Positions 8,145-15,391 are shown, counted from the first letter of the stretch. The stretch is 15,782 nucleotides of DNA from Clostridia bacterium (GCA_017505675.1 JAFVOV010000086.1:1-15782); one strand, 5' to 3'. The notes: a model not told the origin generated them from the letters alone. Numbers and translations: made by a program.

Positions 8145-9845
8145 ATGCCACAAGACGCTTTTACTTTACGCTACCTTTGCGCCGAACTTAATTCGACGTT
8201 CAGCGGTGGAAAAGTCAATAGAATAATTCAACCTAACGCTGACGAATTAGTGCTTACGGTTTATACGGGTAAACGAACGGAAAAATTACTTTTAGACGTA
8301 AACCCTGCCGCACCTAGAATAGGCGTTATTACGGACGATAAGGAAAGCCCGCTTACCGCGCCGAATTTTTGTATGCTTATGAGAAAGCATCTTCTTTCTG
8401 CTACAGTTTTAGGCGTGGAACTTATAGGCTTTGATAGAATTGTAAAAATTGAATTTCTAACGTCTGGGGAATTCTTTGATGCGGTTAAAAAGACGCTCTA
8501 CGTTGAACTTATGGGCAGGTATAGTAATATTATCCTTACCGAAAACGGTAAGATTCTAGGCGGTAACCGCGGTATAAATATGTTTGATAACGGCGTTCGC
8601 CCGTTAATCGTGGGGCAACCTTACGTTTTTCCGCCCGTTGGTGATAAAAAACTACCGTTAGACCAATCGCTTATTGCGGTTTTTGATAAAGCCGAAAAAA
8701 CAGAACTTGTTGATTTAATTATAAAGAACGTTCAAGGCGTTGCGCAAAATACGGCAAAAGAAATAGTTTCTGAATTTTTATCTAAAAATTCTTGTGGTGA
8801 AGTTTCAGGTAAGGCGTTTTTTGATGAACTTAATAAATATTTATACAACACCATTCCGTCGCCTTGCGTAATCTTTGAAAACGATACTGTTAAAGACGTT
8901 TGTGTTTATCCTTACGCTTGCATATCGGGTGACGTTAAACGTTTTGAAACGCTAATTCTTGCTGAAGAATACTATTTTACCGAAAGGGGGCGCGTTAAGA
9001 AATTTACAAGCAAAAAAGAACGTTTAAATTCGCTAACAAAAACTGCCGTTAAAAAAGTTAAAAAGCGTTTAACGGCTATAAAGGCAAAAGAAAAAGACGC
9101 TCTTTCTGCTGAAGAAAATAGAATTAAAGGCGAACTTTTACTCGCTAATATATATAGGATTAAAAACGGCGTAAGCGAGTGTGTTCTTGATAATTACTAT
9201 GATGGAACAACCGTTAAAATTACGCTTGACGAAAGGCTTTCCGTTTCTAAAAACGCCGAAAATTATTATAAGAAGTATAACAAACAAAAAAGAACGCTTA
9301 CCGCGCTTGCTCCGCAAAGAGAACAGGCGGAAAAAGAGTTGGACTATTTAAATAGTATTGTTGACGAAATTTCACTTGCGGAAAATATTGACGATTTATT
9401 TTTAATTCAAAACGAACTTGAACTTTACGGAATTTTGACCGAACGGAAAAATACGGGCAAAAAGAAAAAGCAAGAAACTTTCTGCCGTGAATATGAAATT
9501 TTCGGTTATAAAGTTCGCGCGGGTAGGAATAATACTGAAAATGATAAACTTACCTTTACCGCAAAACCAGACGACTTGTGGCTACACGCTAAAGATTATC
9601 ATTCTTCACATTTGATAATTACGGCAGAAGGAAAGCCTATTCCTGAAAAGGTTATATTAATCGCTGCGGAAATTTGCGCTTATTATTCTAAAGGTAGGGA
9701 CGGCGGAAAAACTGAAATATCATATACCGAAAAAAGGTTCGTAAAAAAACCACCTAAATCAAAACCGGGTTTTGTTACTTACGATAACTTTAAATCGGTA
9801 ACGGTTGAACCATTAAAACACGCGGAATTTTTAAAATACGATTAA
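8145..9845 (+). CDS. rqcH: RqcH (NFACT/Rqc2 homologue), ribosome quality control
   Basis: In Bacillus, RqcH binds obstructed 50S subunits and recruits tRNA-Ala to add C-terminal alanine tails that mark stalled chains for degradation. The 566-residue protein has an N-terminal NFACT-N domain, a lysine-rich coiled-coil middle (about 285-430), and a C-terminal NFACT-R domain (about 446-560) with GRNNTENDKLTF and WLHAKDYHSSHLII. The residues important for tRNA binding in B. subtilis RqcH are preserved at the same numbers: D97-R98 (in IGFDRIV) and E121-L-M-G124 (in VELMGRYSN), which argues for an active tailing factor rather than only the fibronectin-binding role once assigned to this family. AAAGGA at 8135-8140 lies 4 bases before the ATG and overlaps the stop codon of the preceding pseudouridine synthase, so the pair is likely an operon. 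Confidence 0.95.
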   Translation: MPQDAFTLRYLCAELNSTFSGGKVNRIIQPNADELVLTVYTGKRTEKLLLDVNPAAPRIGVITDDKESPLTAPNFCMLMRKHLLSATVLGVELIGFDRIVKIEFLTSGEFFDAVKKTLYVELMGRYSNIILTENGKILGGNRGINMFDNGVRPLIVGQPYVFPPVGDKKLPLDQSLIAVFDKAEKTELVDLIIKNVQGVAQNTAKEIVSEFLSKNSCGEVSGKAFFDELNKYLYNTIPSPCVIFENDTVKDVCVYPYACISGDVKRFETLILAEEYYFTERGRVKKFTSKKERLNSLTKTAVKKVKKRLTAIKAKEKDALSAEENRIKGELLLANIYRIKNGVSECVLDNYYDGTTVKITLDERLSVSKNAENYYKKYNKQKRTLTALAPQREQAEKELDYLNSIVDEISLAENIDDLFLIQNELELYGILTERKNTGKKKKQETFCREYEIFGYKVRAGRNNTENDKLTFTAKPDDLWLHAKDYHSSHLIITAEGKPIPEKVILIAAEICAYYSKGRDGGKTEISYTEKRFVKKPPKSKPGFVTYDNFKSVTVEPLKHAEFLKYD

Positions 9846-9861
9846 AAAGAGTGAAAAAACC

Positions 9862-9890
9862 TTGCGTTTTATTTTGTGTTATGATAAAAT
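9862..9890 (+). promoter_or_regulatory. Sigma-A type promoter for tig-clpP-clpX
   Basis: -35 TTGCGT (9862-9867), 17-bp spacer, -10 TAAAAT (9885-9890), giving a predicted start near 9897 and a leader of about 40 bases. AGGAG at 9925-9929 lies 6 bases before the tig ATG. No CIRCE or CtsR operator was recognised around it. Confidence 0.72.
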
Positions 9891-9935
9891 ACTATAGCAA
9901 TTTTGTTTAAGTAATCTAAAGGTTAGGAGAATATT

Positions 9936-11222
9936 ATGAAGTATACTTTTGAAAAAGGTAAAAAAAGTACCGTTCAAATCACGATTGATTTGACCGCTAA
10001 AGAATGGCAAACGGCTATTGACGCCGCTTATGAAAAGACCAAAGGTCGTTACAGCATGCCTGGGTTTAGAAAGGGCAAAGTTCCTAAAAAAGTTTTAGAA
10101 ACTGCTTATGGAACAGGTGTTTTCTATGAAGAAGCAATCAACCAAGCGTTCCCCAAATACTATTCGGAAATTCTTGAAAAAGAAACTTCTATCGAAGCAG
10201 TTGCTGCTCCCGATATTGATATTAAAAAGATTAGCGATAAGGGTATAACCATGCTCGCTATCGTTCCCGTTAAGCCCGAAGTAGTTGTTGGCGCTTATAA
10301 AGGTATAAATTATAAGAAAAACGTATATAATGTAAAGGATGAAGACGTTGAAGAAGATATTAAACGCCTTCAAGAAAGAAATTCCCGTATGGTTGAAGTT
10401 GAAGGCAGAGCCGTTGAAAACGGTGATAGCGTAGTTATCGATTATTCGGGTAGCGTTGACGGCGTTAAGTTTGACGGCGGTACGGCTGAAAAACAAAATC
10501 TCGTTATCGGTAGCGGTTCTTTCATTCCTGGTTTTGAAGAACAAATTATTGGAATGAATATCGGTGATGAAAAAGATATTAACGTTAAATTCCCCGACGA
10601 ATATCACGCTGAAAATCTTAAAGGTAAAGACGCTGTATTTGCAATCAAACTTCACAAGATTGAAAAGAAAGAACTTCCTGAAGTTACTGACGAATGGATA
10701 AAAGAAGCAATCGGCGCAGAAAGCATTGAAGCGTATAAGGCTGAAACCAAGGCTAGAATGGAAAAACAAAACGCTGACAGGGCAGAACGTGAACTTGAAG
10801 ACGAAATCATTAAAAAGGTTACCGAAACTAGTGACGTTGAAATTCCAGACGCTATGATTGAAAACCAAATTGACCGTATGGTTCAAGAAATGGAATATCG
10901 TCTTTCTTATCAAGGCTTAAAACTTGCTGATTACCTTAAATATATGGGCAAGAGCATGGAAGATTTCAGAAAAGATTATACCTCGCAGGCTACTGAAATC
11001 GTTAAATCTCAACTCGTAATTGAAACGATTATTGAAAGAGAAGAAATTACTGCTACTGATGAAGACGTAGAAAAGAGAGTTGAAGAAATGGCAAAAGCAC
11101 AAGGTAAGCCCGCACCCGACGTTAAGAAGAATATGCAGGCGCGTCAACTCGATTATATTAAAAACGAAATTATTATTAAGAAGTTCTTTGAATTCTTAAA
11201 GAACGCAAACACTATTGAATAA
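9936..11222 (+). CDS. tig: Trigger factor
   Basis: This ribosome-bound chaperone and peptidyl-prolyl isomerase meets nascent chains at the exit tunnel. The 428-residue length is normal. The N-terminal ribosome-docking signature GFRKGKVP starts at residue 43, so F44-R45-K46 match the E. coli numbering. The FKBP-type PPIase domain spans about 161-242 (VVIDYSGSVDG, GSGSFIPGFEEQIIGM, LKGKDAVFAIKLHKIE), and the remainder is the charged, helical C-terminal cradle that wraps around substrates. The start is supported by AGGAG 6 bases upstream and a promoter 46 bases upstream. It heads a tig-clpP-clpX cluster, the usual bacterial arrangement, which pairs folding and degradation. A 13-bp hairpin without a U tract separates it from clpP and may tune the ratio of the products. 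Confidence 0.97.
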   Translation: MKYTFEKGKKSTVQITIDLTAKEWQTAIDAAYEKTKGRYSMPGFRKGKVPKKVLETAYGTGVFYEEAINQAFPKYYSEILEKETSIEAVAAPDIDIKKISDKGITMLAIVPVKPEVVVGAYKGINYKKNVYNVKDEDVEEDIKRLQERNSRMVEVEGRAVENGDSVVIDYSGSVDGVKFDGGTAEKQNLVIGSGSFIPGFEEQIIGMNIGDEKDINVKFPDEYHAENLKGKDAVFAIKLHKIEKKELPEVTDEWIKEAIGAESIEAYKAETKARMEKQNADRAERELEDEIIKKVTETSDVEIPDAMIENQIDRMVQEMEYRLSYQGLKLADYLKYMGKSMEDFRKDYTSQATEIVKSQLVIETIIEREEITATDEDVEKRVEEMAKAQGKPAPDVKKNMQARQLDYIKNEIIIKKFFEFLKNANTIE

Positions 11223-11237
11223 TAGATTAAAATTTAG

Positions 11238-11266
11238 GTATCGTTCGGCAGTTTGCCGAACGATAC
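11238..11266 (+). other. Intercistronic stem-loop between tig and clpP
   Basis: A perfect 13-bp stem, GTATCGTTCGGCA (11238-11250) with TGCCGAACGATAC (11254-11266), has a 3-base loop GTT. The bases after it are TGAAATAAAAGAAAAAAA, so there is no U tract and it does not look like an intrinsic terminator on the plus strand. It more likely protects the 3' end of tig mRNA, marks an RNA processing site or partly attenuates transcription into clpP. It could also be a degraded terminator. Confidence 0.7.
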
Positions 11267-11302
11267 TGAAATAAAAGAAAAAAATTACTTGGGAGTTCGT
11301 AT

Positions 11303-11899
11303 ATGGATATAAAGAATACGGTTGTGCCTTACGTCGTTGAACAAACGGGTAAAGGTGAAAGAAGTTACGATATATATTCAAGGCTTTTAGAAGATAGAAT
11401 AATTTTCCTTACGGGTGAAATAAACGACGCCGTTGCAGACACCGTCGTTGCGCAACTTATTTACCTTGAAGGTAAAGACCCTAATAAAGATATTTGCCTT
11501 TATATAAATAGTCCGGGCGGAAGCGTTACCGCTGGTCTTGCCATTTACGACACTATGAATTATATCAAATGTGACGTAAGTACCATTTGCATAGGCTTGG
11601 CGGCAAGTATGGGCGCGTTCCTTCTCTCAAGTGGCGCGAAGGGCAAAAGATACGCTCTTCCTAATAGTGAAATTATGATTCACCAACCTTTAGGTGGCGC
11701 GCAAGGACAGGCAAGCGATATTAAAATTCAAGCGGAACACATTATTAAAACAAAGCACCGCTTAAATAAAATCCTTTCCGAAAATAGTGGAAAGCCTTAC
11801 GAACAGGTAGAAAAAGACACCGACAGAGATAATTATTTGTCGGCTGAAGAAGCAAAAGAATACGGGCTTATCGACCAGATTTTCGTTAAGCGTCCGTAG
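11303..11899 (+). CDS. clpP: ATP-dependent Clp protease proteolytic subunit
   Basis: Serine peptidase that forms the double-heptamer chamber of ClpXP (and ClpCP or ClpAP). The 198 residues are of normal length, with the full catalytic triad: S102 in LAASMGAFLL, H127 in MIHQPLGG and D176 in DTDRDNYLSAEEA. The oligomer-forming handle lies in 128-160. The start ATG at 11303 has GGGAG (11291-11295) 7 bases upstream, which fixes it. The N-terminus before YDIYSRLLEDRII is short, as in other Bacillota. clpX starts 12 bases after the TAG stop, so the two are co-transcribed. No promoter is obvious in the 80-base tig-clpP gap, so transcription probably comes from the tig promoter. Confidence 0.98.
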   Translation: MDIKNTVVPYVVEQTGKGERSYDIYSRLLEDRIIFLTGEINDAVADTVVAQLIYLEGKDPNKDICLYINSPGGSVTAGLAIYDTMNYIKCDVSTICIGLAASMGAFLLSSGAKGKRYALPNSEIMIHQPLGGAQGQASDIKIQAEHIIKTKHRLNKILSENSGKPYEQVEKDTDRDNYLSAEEAKEYGLIDQIFVKRP

Positions 11900-11911
11900 A
11901 CACGGAGATTT

Positions 11912-13138
11912 ATGAAAGATAACGAACATTTACATTGCTCTTTTTGCGGAAAACCCGAAGAACTAACTAACCGTCTTATTGCAGGCCCTAGTGGAATATA
12001 CATTTGTGACGAGTGTATAGAAGTTTGCCGTGACGTTTTAAAAGAAGAGCAGTCAAAAGAAAATCCGCAAGTAGAAGTTAAACTTTTAAAACCTGCGGAA
12101 ATAAAAGAAAGGCTTGACCAGTATATTATCGGTCAGGACGAAGCAAAGAAAGTTTTGTCAGTTGCCGTATATAATCATTATAAACGCATAAACGCTTCTC
12201 ACGAAAAAGGCGAAGTGGAAATTGATAAAAGTAATATTTTGTTGCTTGGTCCTACTGGTAGTGGTAAAACCTTGCTTGCAAGAACGCTTGCTAAAATTTT
12301 AGACGTTCCGTTTGCCGTTGCCGACGCTACTACTTTAACCGAAGCAGGTTACGTTGGTGAAGACGTGGAAAATATTTTGTTAAAACTTATCCAAAATGCT
12401 GATTTTGACATTGCAAAAGCGCAAAAGGGTATAGTTTATATTGACGAAATTGATAAAATTGCAAGAAAAAGCGAAAACGTTTCTATCACTCGTGACGTTT
12501 CAGGTGAAGGCGTTCAACAAGCGCTTCTTAAAATTATTGAAAGTACGGTTGCTTCAGTTCCGCCACAGGGTGGAAGAAAGCATCCCCAACAAGAATGTTT
12601 AAGAATAGATACCACTAATATATTGTTTATATGTGGTGGCGCGTTTGTCGGTCTTGACAATATCGTTTCAAAAAGAAAGGAAAGCGCATCTCTTGGATTT
12701 GGTGGTAACGTAGAAAAAACAAAAGAAAACAACTTTGATTTTATTCGTGACGTTCAACCGCAAGATTTAATAAAATACGGTCTTATCCCAGAATTCGTTG
12801 GTAGAATTCCTATAACCGTTGGCTTGCATCCGCTTGATGAAAACGCTCTCGTTAATATTTTAACTCAACCTAAAAACGCTTTGGTTAAACAATATAAGCG
12901 CTTAATCGGGCTTGATAACGTTGAACTTGAAATTACTGACGGCGCTGTGAGCGCAGTTGCTAAAAAAGCAATTGAACTCAAAACCGGTGCAAGGGGATTG
13001 CGTACTATTTTAGAAAATCTTATGATAGATACTATGTATGCTCTTCCTTCTGAAACGGATATTGAAAAGGTTATCGTAGATGAAAACGTGGTAACTGGTG
13101 GCGCAAAACCTAAAATAATAAAGAAAAATATCGCATAA
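11912..13138 (+). CDS. clpX: ATP-dependent Clp protease ATP-binding subunit ClpX
   Basis: AAA+ unfoldase that recognises tagged proteins and threads them into ClpP. The 408-residue protein contains, in order, a zinc-binding domain (C9-x2-C12 and C32-x2-C35), Walker A GPTGSGKT (113-120), the GYVG pore loop (146-149), Walker B IVYIDEID (174-181), the RKH loop (222-224), an LGF tripeptide (261-263) in place of the usual IGF loop that docks into ClpP, the arginine finger region EFVGR (294-298) and sensor 2 GARGLR (359-364). GGAG at 11904-11907 precedes the ATG. lon, which follows clpX in many Bacillota, is absent here; a terminator overlaps the stop codon and the S10 operon begins next. All functional motifs are intact, so it should work with the adjacent ClpP. 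Confidence 0.98.
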   Translation: MKDNEHLHCSFCGKPEELTNRLIAGPSGIYICDECIEVCRDVLKEEQSKENPQVEVKLLKPAEIKERLDQYIIGQDEAKKVLSVAVYNHYKRINASHEKGEVEIDKSNILLLGPTGSGKTLLARTLAKILDVPFAVADATTLTEAGYVGEDVENILLKLIQNADFDIAKAQKGIVYIDEIDKIARKSENVSITRDVSGEGVQQALLKIIESTVASVPPQGGRKHPQQECLRIDTTNILFICGGAFVGLDNIVSKRKESASLGFGGNVEKTKENNFDFIRDVQPQDLIKYGLIPEFVGRIPITVGLHPLDENALVNILTQPKNALVKQYKRLIGLDNVELEITDGAVSAVAKKAIELKTGARGLRTILENLMIDTMYALPSETDIEKVIVDENVVTGGAKPKIIKKNIA

Positions 13139-13167
13139 AAGGAAAATTTTTAAAAATTTTCCTTTTA
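13136..13167 (+). terminator. Palindromic terminator after clpX
   Basis: A perfect 32-base palindrome (16-base arms 13136-13151 and 13152-13167) begins at the clpX TAA stop. It folds as AAAAGGAAAATTT...AAATTTTCCTTTT, with the T run in the descending arm serving as the U tract. Its low G+C makes it a weaker terminator than the other two in the window, and it could also act on the opposite strand. Confidence 0.75.
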
Positions 13168-13239
13168 TGACTAAAAAAGAAAAAAATATTTAAATTTCCC
13201 TAAAAAACAGTTGACAAAGATAATTATGTTTTGTATAAT
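13168..13239 (+). promoter_or_regulatory. Consensus sigma-A promoter of the S10 operon with A-rich upstream tract
   Basis: Perfect -35 TTGACA (13211-13216), 17-bp spacer and perfect -10 TATAAT (13234-13239). The 40 bases upstream are A/T-tract rich (AAAAAAGAAAAAAATATTT), as in UP elements of strong ribosomal promoters. Transcription should start near 13246, about 240 bases before rpsJ. Confidence 0.93.
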
Positions 13240-13245
13240 ATGTAG

Positions 13246-13485
13246 GCTGTGTAATCTGGGATGATACGGTTAGTTACTGAAATTTGCTTTACGGCAACAG
13301 ATAATATCCGTTGACAAGTGTGGGGGCTAGACCCCTGCGACTAACTTCAAATAGAATTAGCAGAGTCATTCGCAGCGACTTAAAAAATTTAAGTATCGGC
13401 GAATGATTTTATTTTTATCAAAAATCGACACACACGGCAGAGTTTACAGCACACAAAAAGTTAGGTAAAAAGGAGAAACAAAACA
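13246..13485 (+). promoter_or_regulatory. Structured 5' leader of the S10 operon, probable attenuation control
   Basis: About 240 untranslated bases separate the predicted start site from rpsJ. Helices found by eye: ACGG (13266-13269) with CCGT (13308-13311), enclosing CTG/CAG (13277-13279, 13298-13300) and TTGC/GCAA (13284-13287, 13294-13297); GGGG-CTAGA-CCCC (13323-13335); a candidate antiterminator CTGCGA (13335-13340) with TCGCAG (13370-13375); and a terminator-like hairpin (13366-13418). TTAG at 13270-13273, in the internal loop of the first domain, can pair with CTAA at 13341-13344 as a possible pseudoknot. AGGAG at 13471-13475 serves rpsJ. S10 operons in gamma-proteobacteria are autoregulated by L4 through their leader; whether this unrelated-looking leader responds to L4 or anything else is unknown. 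It matches no RNA family I can name. All pairings are manual and not energy-evaluated. Confidence 0.65.
13366..13418 (+). terminator. Putative attenuator hairpin in the S10 leader
   Basis: Outer stem TCATTCGC (13366-13373) with GCGAATGA (13399-13406), an AGCG/ATCG internal loop, inner stem ACTTAAA (13378-13384) with TTTAAGT (13388-13394) and an AAA loop. TTTTATTTTTAT (13407-13418) follows directly. This has the form of an intrinsic terminator placed about 67 bases before rpsJ, so it would act as a conditional terminator. Confidence 0.72.
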
Positions 13486-13785
13486 ATGGCAAGTCAAAAA
13501 ATTAGAATCAAACTCATGTCTTACGATACGGAAATGCTCGACCAAGCAGCAACCAAAATCGTTGAAACTATGAAGAAATCAGGTGCGAAAATCAGCGGTC
13601 CTATTCCGCTTCCTACTGAAAAGGAAATCGTAACTATTCTTCGTTCGCCCCATAAAGATAAAGATTCGCGCGAACAATTTGAAATCAGAACTCATAAAAG
13701 GCTTATTGACATCTATTCACCCAACGTTAAACTTTTGGAAGATATCCATTTGCCCGCTGGTGTAGATATCAAAATTAAATTGTAA
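13486..13785 (+). CDS. rpsJ: 30S ribosomal protein S10
   Basis: Component of the 30S head; in bacteria S10 (NusE) also joins NusB in antitermination complexes. It is recognised by KIRIKLMSYD, KSGAKISGPIPLPTEKE, ILRSPHKDKDSREQFEIRTHKRLIDI and the C-terminal LPAGVDIKIKL. At 99 residues it is a few shorter than the usual 102-103: the segment between RLIDI and LPAGV reads YSPNVKLLEDIH (77-88), about three residues less than the typical VNPTPKTVDALMRLD. AGGAG at 13471-13475 lies 10 bases before the ATG. It is the first gene of the operon, behind the strong promoter and the structured leader. Confidence 0.97.
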   Translation: MASQKIRIKLMSYDTEMLDQAATKIVETMKKSGAKISGPIPLPTEKEIVTILRSPHKDKDSREQFEIRTHKRLIDIYSPNVKLLEDIHLPAGVDIKIKL

Positions 13786-13830
13786 AAAATATAAACATTA
13801 TATAATATATATCGGAGGTGAACTTTATCT

Positions 13831-14463
13831 ATGAATAAAGCAATCATTGGTAGAAAATTGGGAATGACTCAACTCTTTACCCAAGACGGCAAAGTTATCC
13901 CGGTAACGGTTATCGAGGCAGGTCCTTGTCCCGTTGTTCAGGTTAAAACTTTGGAAAGAGATGGATATTCGGCAGTTAAACTCGGTTTCAGCGAAACTGA
14001 CGAAAAATCCTTGAACAAACCGCAACTCGGTCAGTTCAAAAAAGCAGGCGTTGCGCCCCAGAAAGTTTTGAAAGAATTCAAACTTGACGGTAGCAACGCA
14101 ATGACGGTAGGCTCGGTTATCACTTGTGACGTTTTCCAAGCGGGTGATAAGGTAGACGTATCTGGCGTATCTAAAGGTCACGGTTTCACTGGTGTTATCA
14201 AAAGATGGAATCAACACAGATTGAAAGAAACTCACGGTGTAGGCCCTGTGCATAGAGAACCCGGTTCTATGGGCGCTATCAGTAATCCTTCAAGAGTATT
14301 TAAGGGTAAAAACCTTCCCGGTCACTGGGGTAGTGAAAAGGTTACCGTATTAAATCTTGAAATCGTAAAAGTCGACAAAGAAAGGAATGCAATTCATGTT
14401 AAAGGTGCAGTTCCCGGCGCTGTAAAAGGCATCGTTACTTTAAGAAACAGCGTTAAAGCGTAA
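13831..14463 (+). CDS. rplC: 50S ribosomal protein L3
   Basis: Early-assembling 50S protein whose extended loop reaches toward the peptidyl transferase centre. The 210-residue protein opens with the typical IIGRKLGMTQLFTQDG and continues with VIEAGPCPVVQVKT, SKGHGFTGVIKR and PSRVFKGK. The loop departs from the usual form: RWNQHRLKETHG (125-136) stands where RHGFxRGPxxHGS is common, and GHWG (164-167) where GQMG, GRMG or GHMG is common. GGAGGTG (13814-13820) lies 10 bases before the ATG and is a near-perfect anti-SD match. The 45-base gap after rpsJ is A/T rich, with a weak TATAAT-like hexamer that is not convincing as a promoter. Confidence 0.97.
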   Translation: MNKAIIGRKLGMTQLFTQDGKVIPVTVIEAGPCPVVQVKTLERDGYSAVKLGFSETDEKSLNKPQLGQFKKAGVAPQKVLKEFKLDGSNAMTVGSVITCDVFQAGDKVDVSGVSKGHGFTGVIKRWNQHRLKETHGVGPVHREPGSMGAISNPSRVFKGKNLPGHWGSEKVTVLNLEIVKVDKERNAIHVKGAVPGAVKGIVTLRNSVKA

Positions 14464-14474
14464 GGAGAAAGATT

Positions 14475-15101
14475 ATGCCGAATGTAAAATTGTATGATAT
14501 GAAAGCAAAAGAAGTGGGCACTCTTGAGTTATCCGACGCTTTGTTTGGTGCTGAATATAACGAAGCGGTAATTCACCAAGCAGTAGTTGCAAGGCTCGCA
14601 AACGAAAGACAAGGTACTAAAAGCACTCTTACCCGTAGCGAAGTTCGCGGGGGTGGCGCTAAACCTTGGAGACAAAAAGGTACCGGCAGAGCAAGACAAG
14701 GCTCTATTAGAAGTCCTCAATGGGTTAAAGGTGGCGTAGTTTTCGCACCTAAATCAAGGGATTTCTCAAAGAAAATGAATGCTAAAGCAAAAACCGTTGC
14801 GCTTTTATCAGCGCTCTCTCAAAAAATCAGGGATGACGAAGTTATTTTTATTGACGAAATAAAAGTTTCTGCGCCCAAGACTAAAGAGATGGCTGCATTC
14901 TTAAAGGCGTTCAACCTAGACAAAACCGTATTGGTAGTTATGGATAATAACGACGACGCAGTATTGAAAGCAAGTGCTAATATCGAAAAGATTTCAACAA
15001 TCGCAGTAGAACAAATCAATACTTATGACGTTGTTAAAAACGCAAAACTCGTTATTTCCAAGAAAGCCGTACAACAAATTGAGGAGGTCTACGGAGAATA
15101 A
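14475..15101 (+). CDS. rplD: 50S ribosomal protein L4
   Basis: Early-assembling 50S protein lining the exit tunnel; in E. coli it also represses its own S10 operon. The 208-residue protein carries the basic tunnel extension RGGGAKPWRQKGTGRARQGS (58-77), then SPQWVKGGVVFAPKSRDFS (80-98), and ends in the Rossmann-like C-terminal domain. The SD TAAGGAG overlaps the rplC stop codon. Its stop overlaps the rplW start as TAATG. As the third gene of the operon it is the natural candidate regulator of the rpsJ leader, by analogy only. Confidence 0.98.
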   Translation: MPNVKLYDMKAKEVGTLELSDALFGAEYNEAVIHQAVVARLANERQGTKSTLTRSEVRGGGAKPWRQKGTGRARQGSIRSPQWVKGGVVFAPKSRDFSKKMNAKAKTVALLSALSQKIRDDEVIFIDEIKVSAPKTKEMAAFLKAFNLDKTVLVVMDNNDDAVLKASANIEKISTIAVEQINTYDVVKNAKLVISKKAVQQIEEVYGE

Positions 15102-15391
15102 TGGCTGCACATGATATTATAATTAGACCGCTTCTCTCTGAAAAGAGTTATGCGGGCATCAAAGATAAGAAGTACAGTTTCGTAGTCGCTAAAGATGCGA
15201 ACAAAACTCAAATTAAACTCGCTATCGAAGAAATTTTCGGCGTTAAAGTTGAAAAAGTAAACACAGCAATCGTTAGCGGTAAGTTGAAAAGACAAGGCAG
15301 ATACGAGGGTTATACCCCCGATTACAAAAAAGCCATCGTTCAACTTAAAGAAGACAGTAAGTCGATTGAATTCTTCGATTCATTGTCCTAA
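15101..15391 (+). CDS. rplW: 50S ribosomal protein L23
   Basis: Exit-site 50S protein and docking point for trigger factor (encoded by tig in this window) and signal recognition particle. It has 96 residues of ordinary length: DIIIRPLLSEKSY, KYSFVVAKDANKTQIK, IEEIFGVKVEKVNTAIVSGK and KKAIVQLKEDSKSIEFF. Its ATG overlaps the rplD TAA by one base. Two candidate SDs lie inside rplD: GGAGGT at 15083-15088 and GGAG at 15093-15096. The first has the better sequence and a 12-base spacing; the second is only 4 bases from the start. Confidence 0.97.
   Translation: MAAHDIIIRPLLSEKSYAGIKDKKYSFVVAKDANKTQIKLAIEEIFGVKVEKVNTAIVSGKLKRQGRYEGYTPDYKKAIVQLKEDSKSIEFFDSLS

Noticed and set aside
9855..9876. AAAAC-CTTGC-GTTTT with following T residues as a terminator for rqcH
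   Set aside because: The stem is only 5 bp with a single G-C pair, and it overlaps the -35 region of the tig promoter; too weak to call.
10095..10913. Long minus-strand open frame of 272 codons opposite tig
   Set aside because: It is a shadow of the tig reading frame with low-complexity Phe/Asn-rich translation, no start signal and no family motifs.
13261..13314. A 17-codon open frame (ATG at 13261 to TGA at 13312-13314) in the S10 leader that could be a leader peptide
   Set aside because: There is no usable ribosome binding site (CTGGG directly touches the ATG), no run of regulatory codons, and the stretch overlaps paired leader elements; probably chance.
13780..13806. TTGTAA and TATAAT hexamers between rpsJ and rplC as an internal promoter
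   Set aside because: The spacer is 15 bp, the -35 is poor, and the gap is generally A/T rich, so the match is likely compositional.
13825..14253. Minus-strand frame of 142 codons opposite rplC
   Set aside because: It lies fully inside an essential conserved gene, its translation resembles no family, and it has no RBS; an antisense artefact of the codon pattern.
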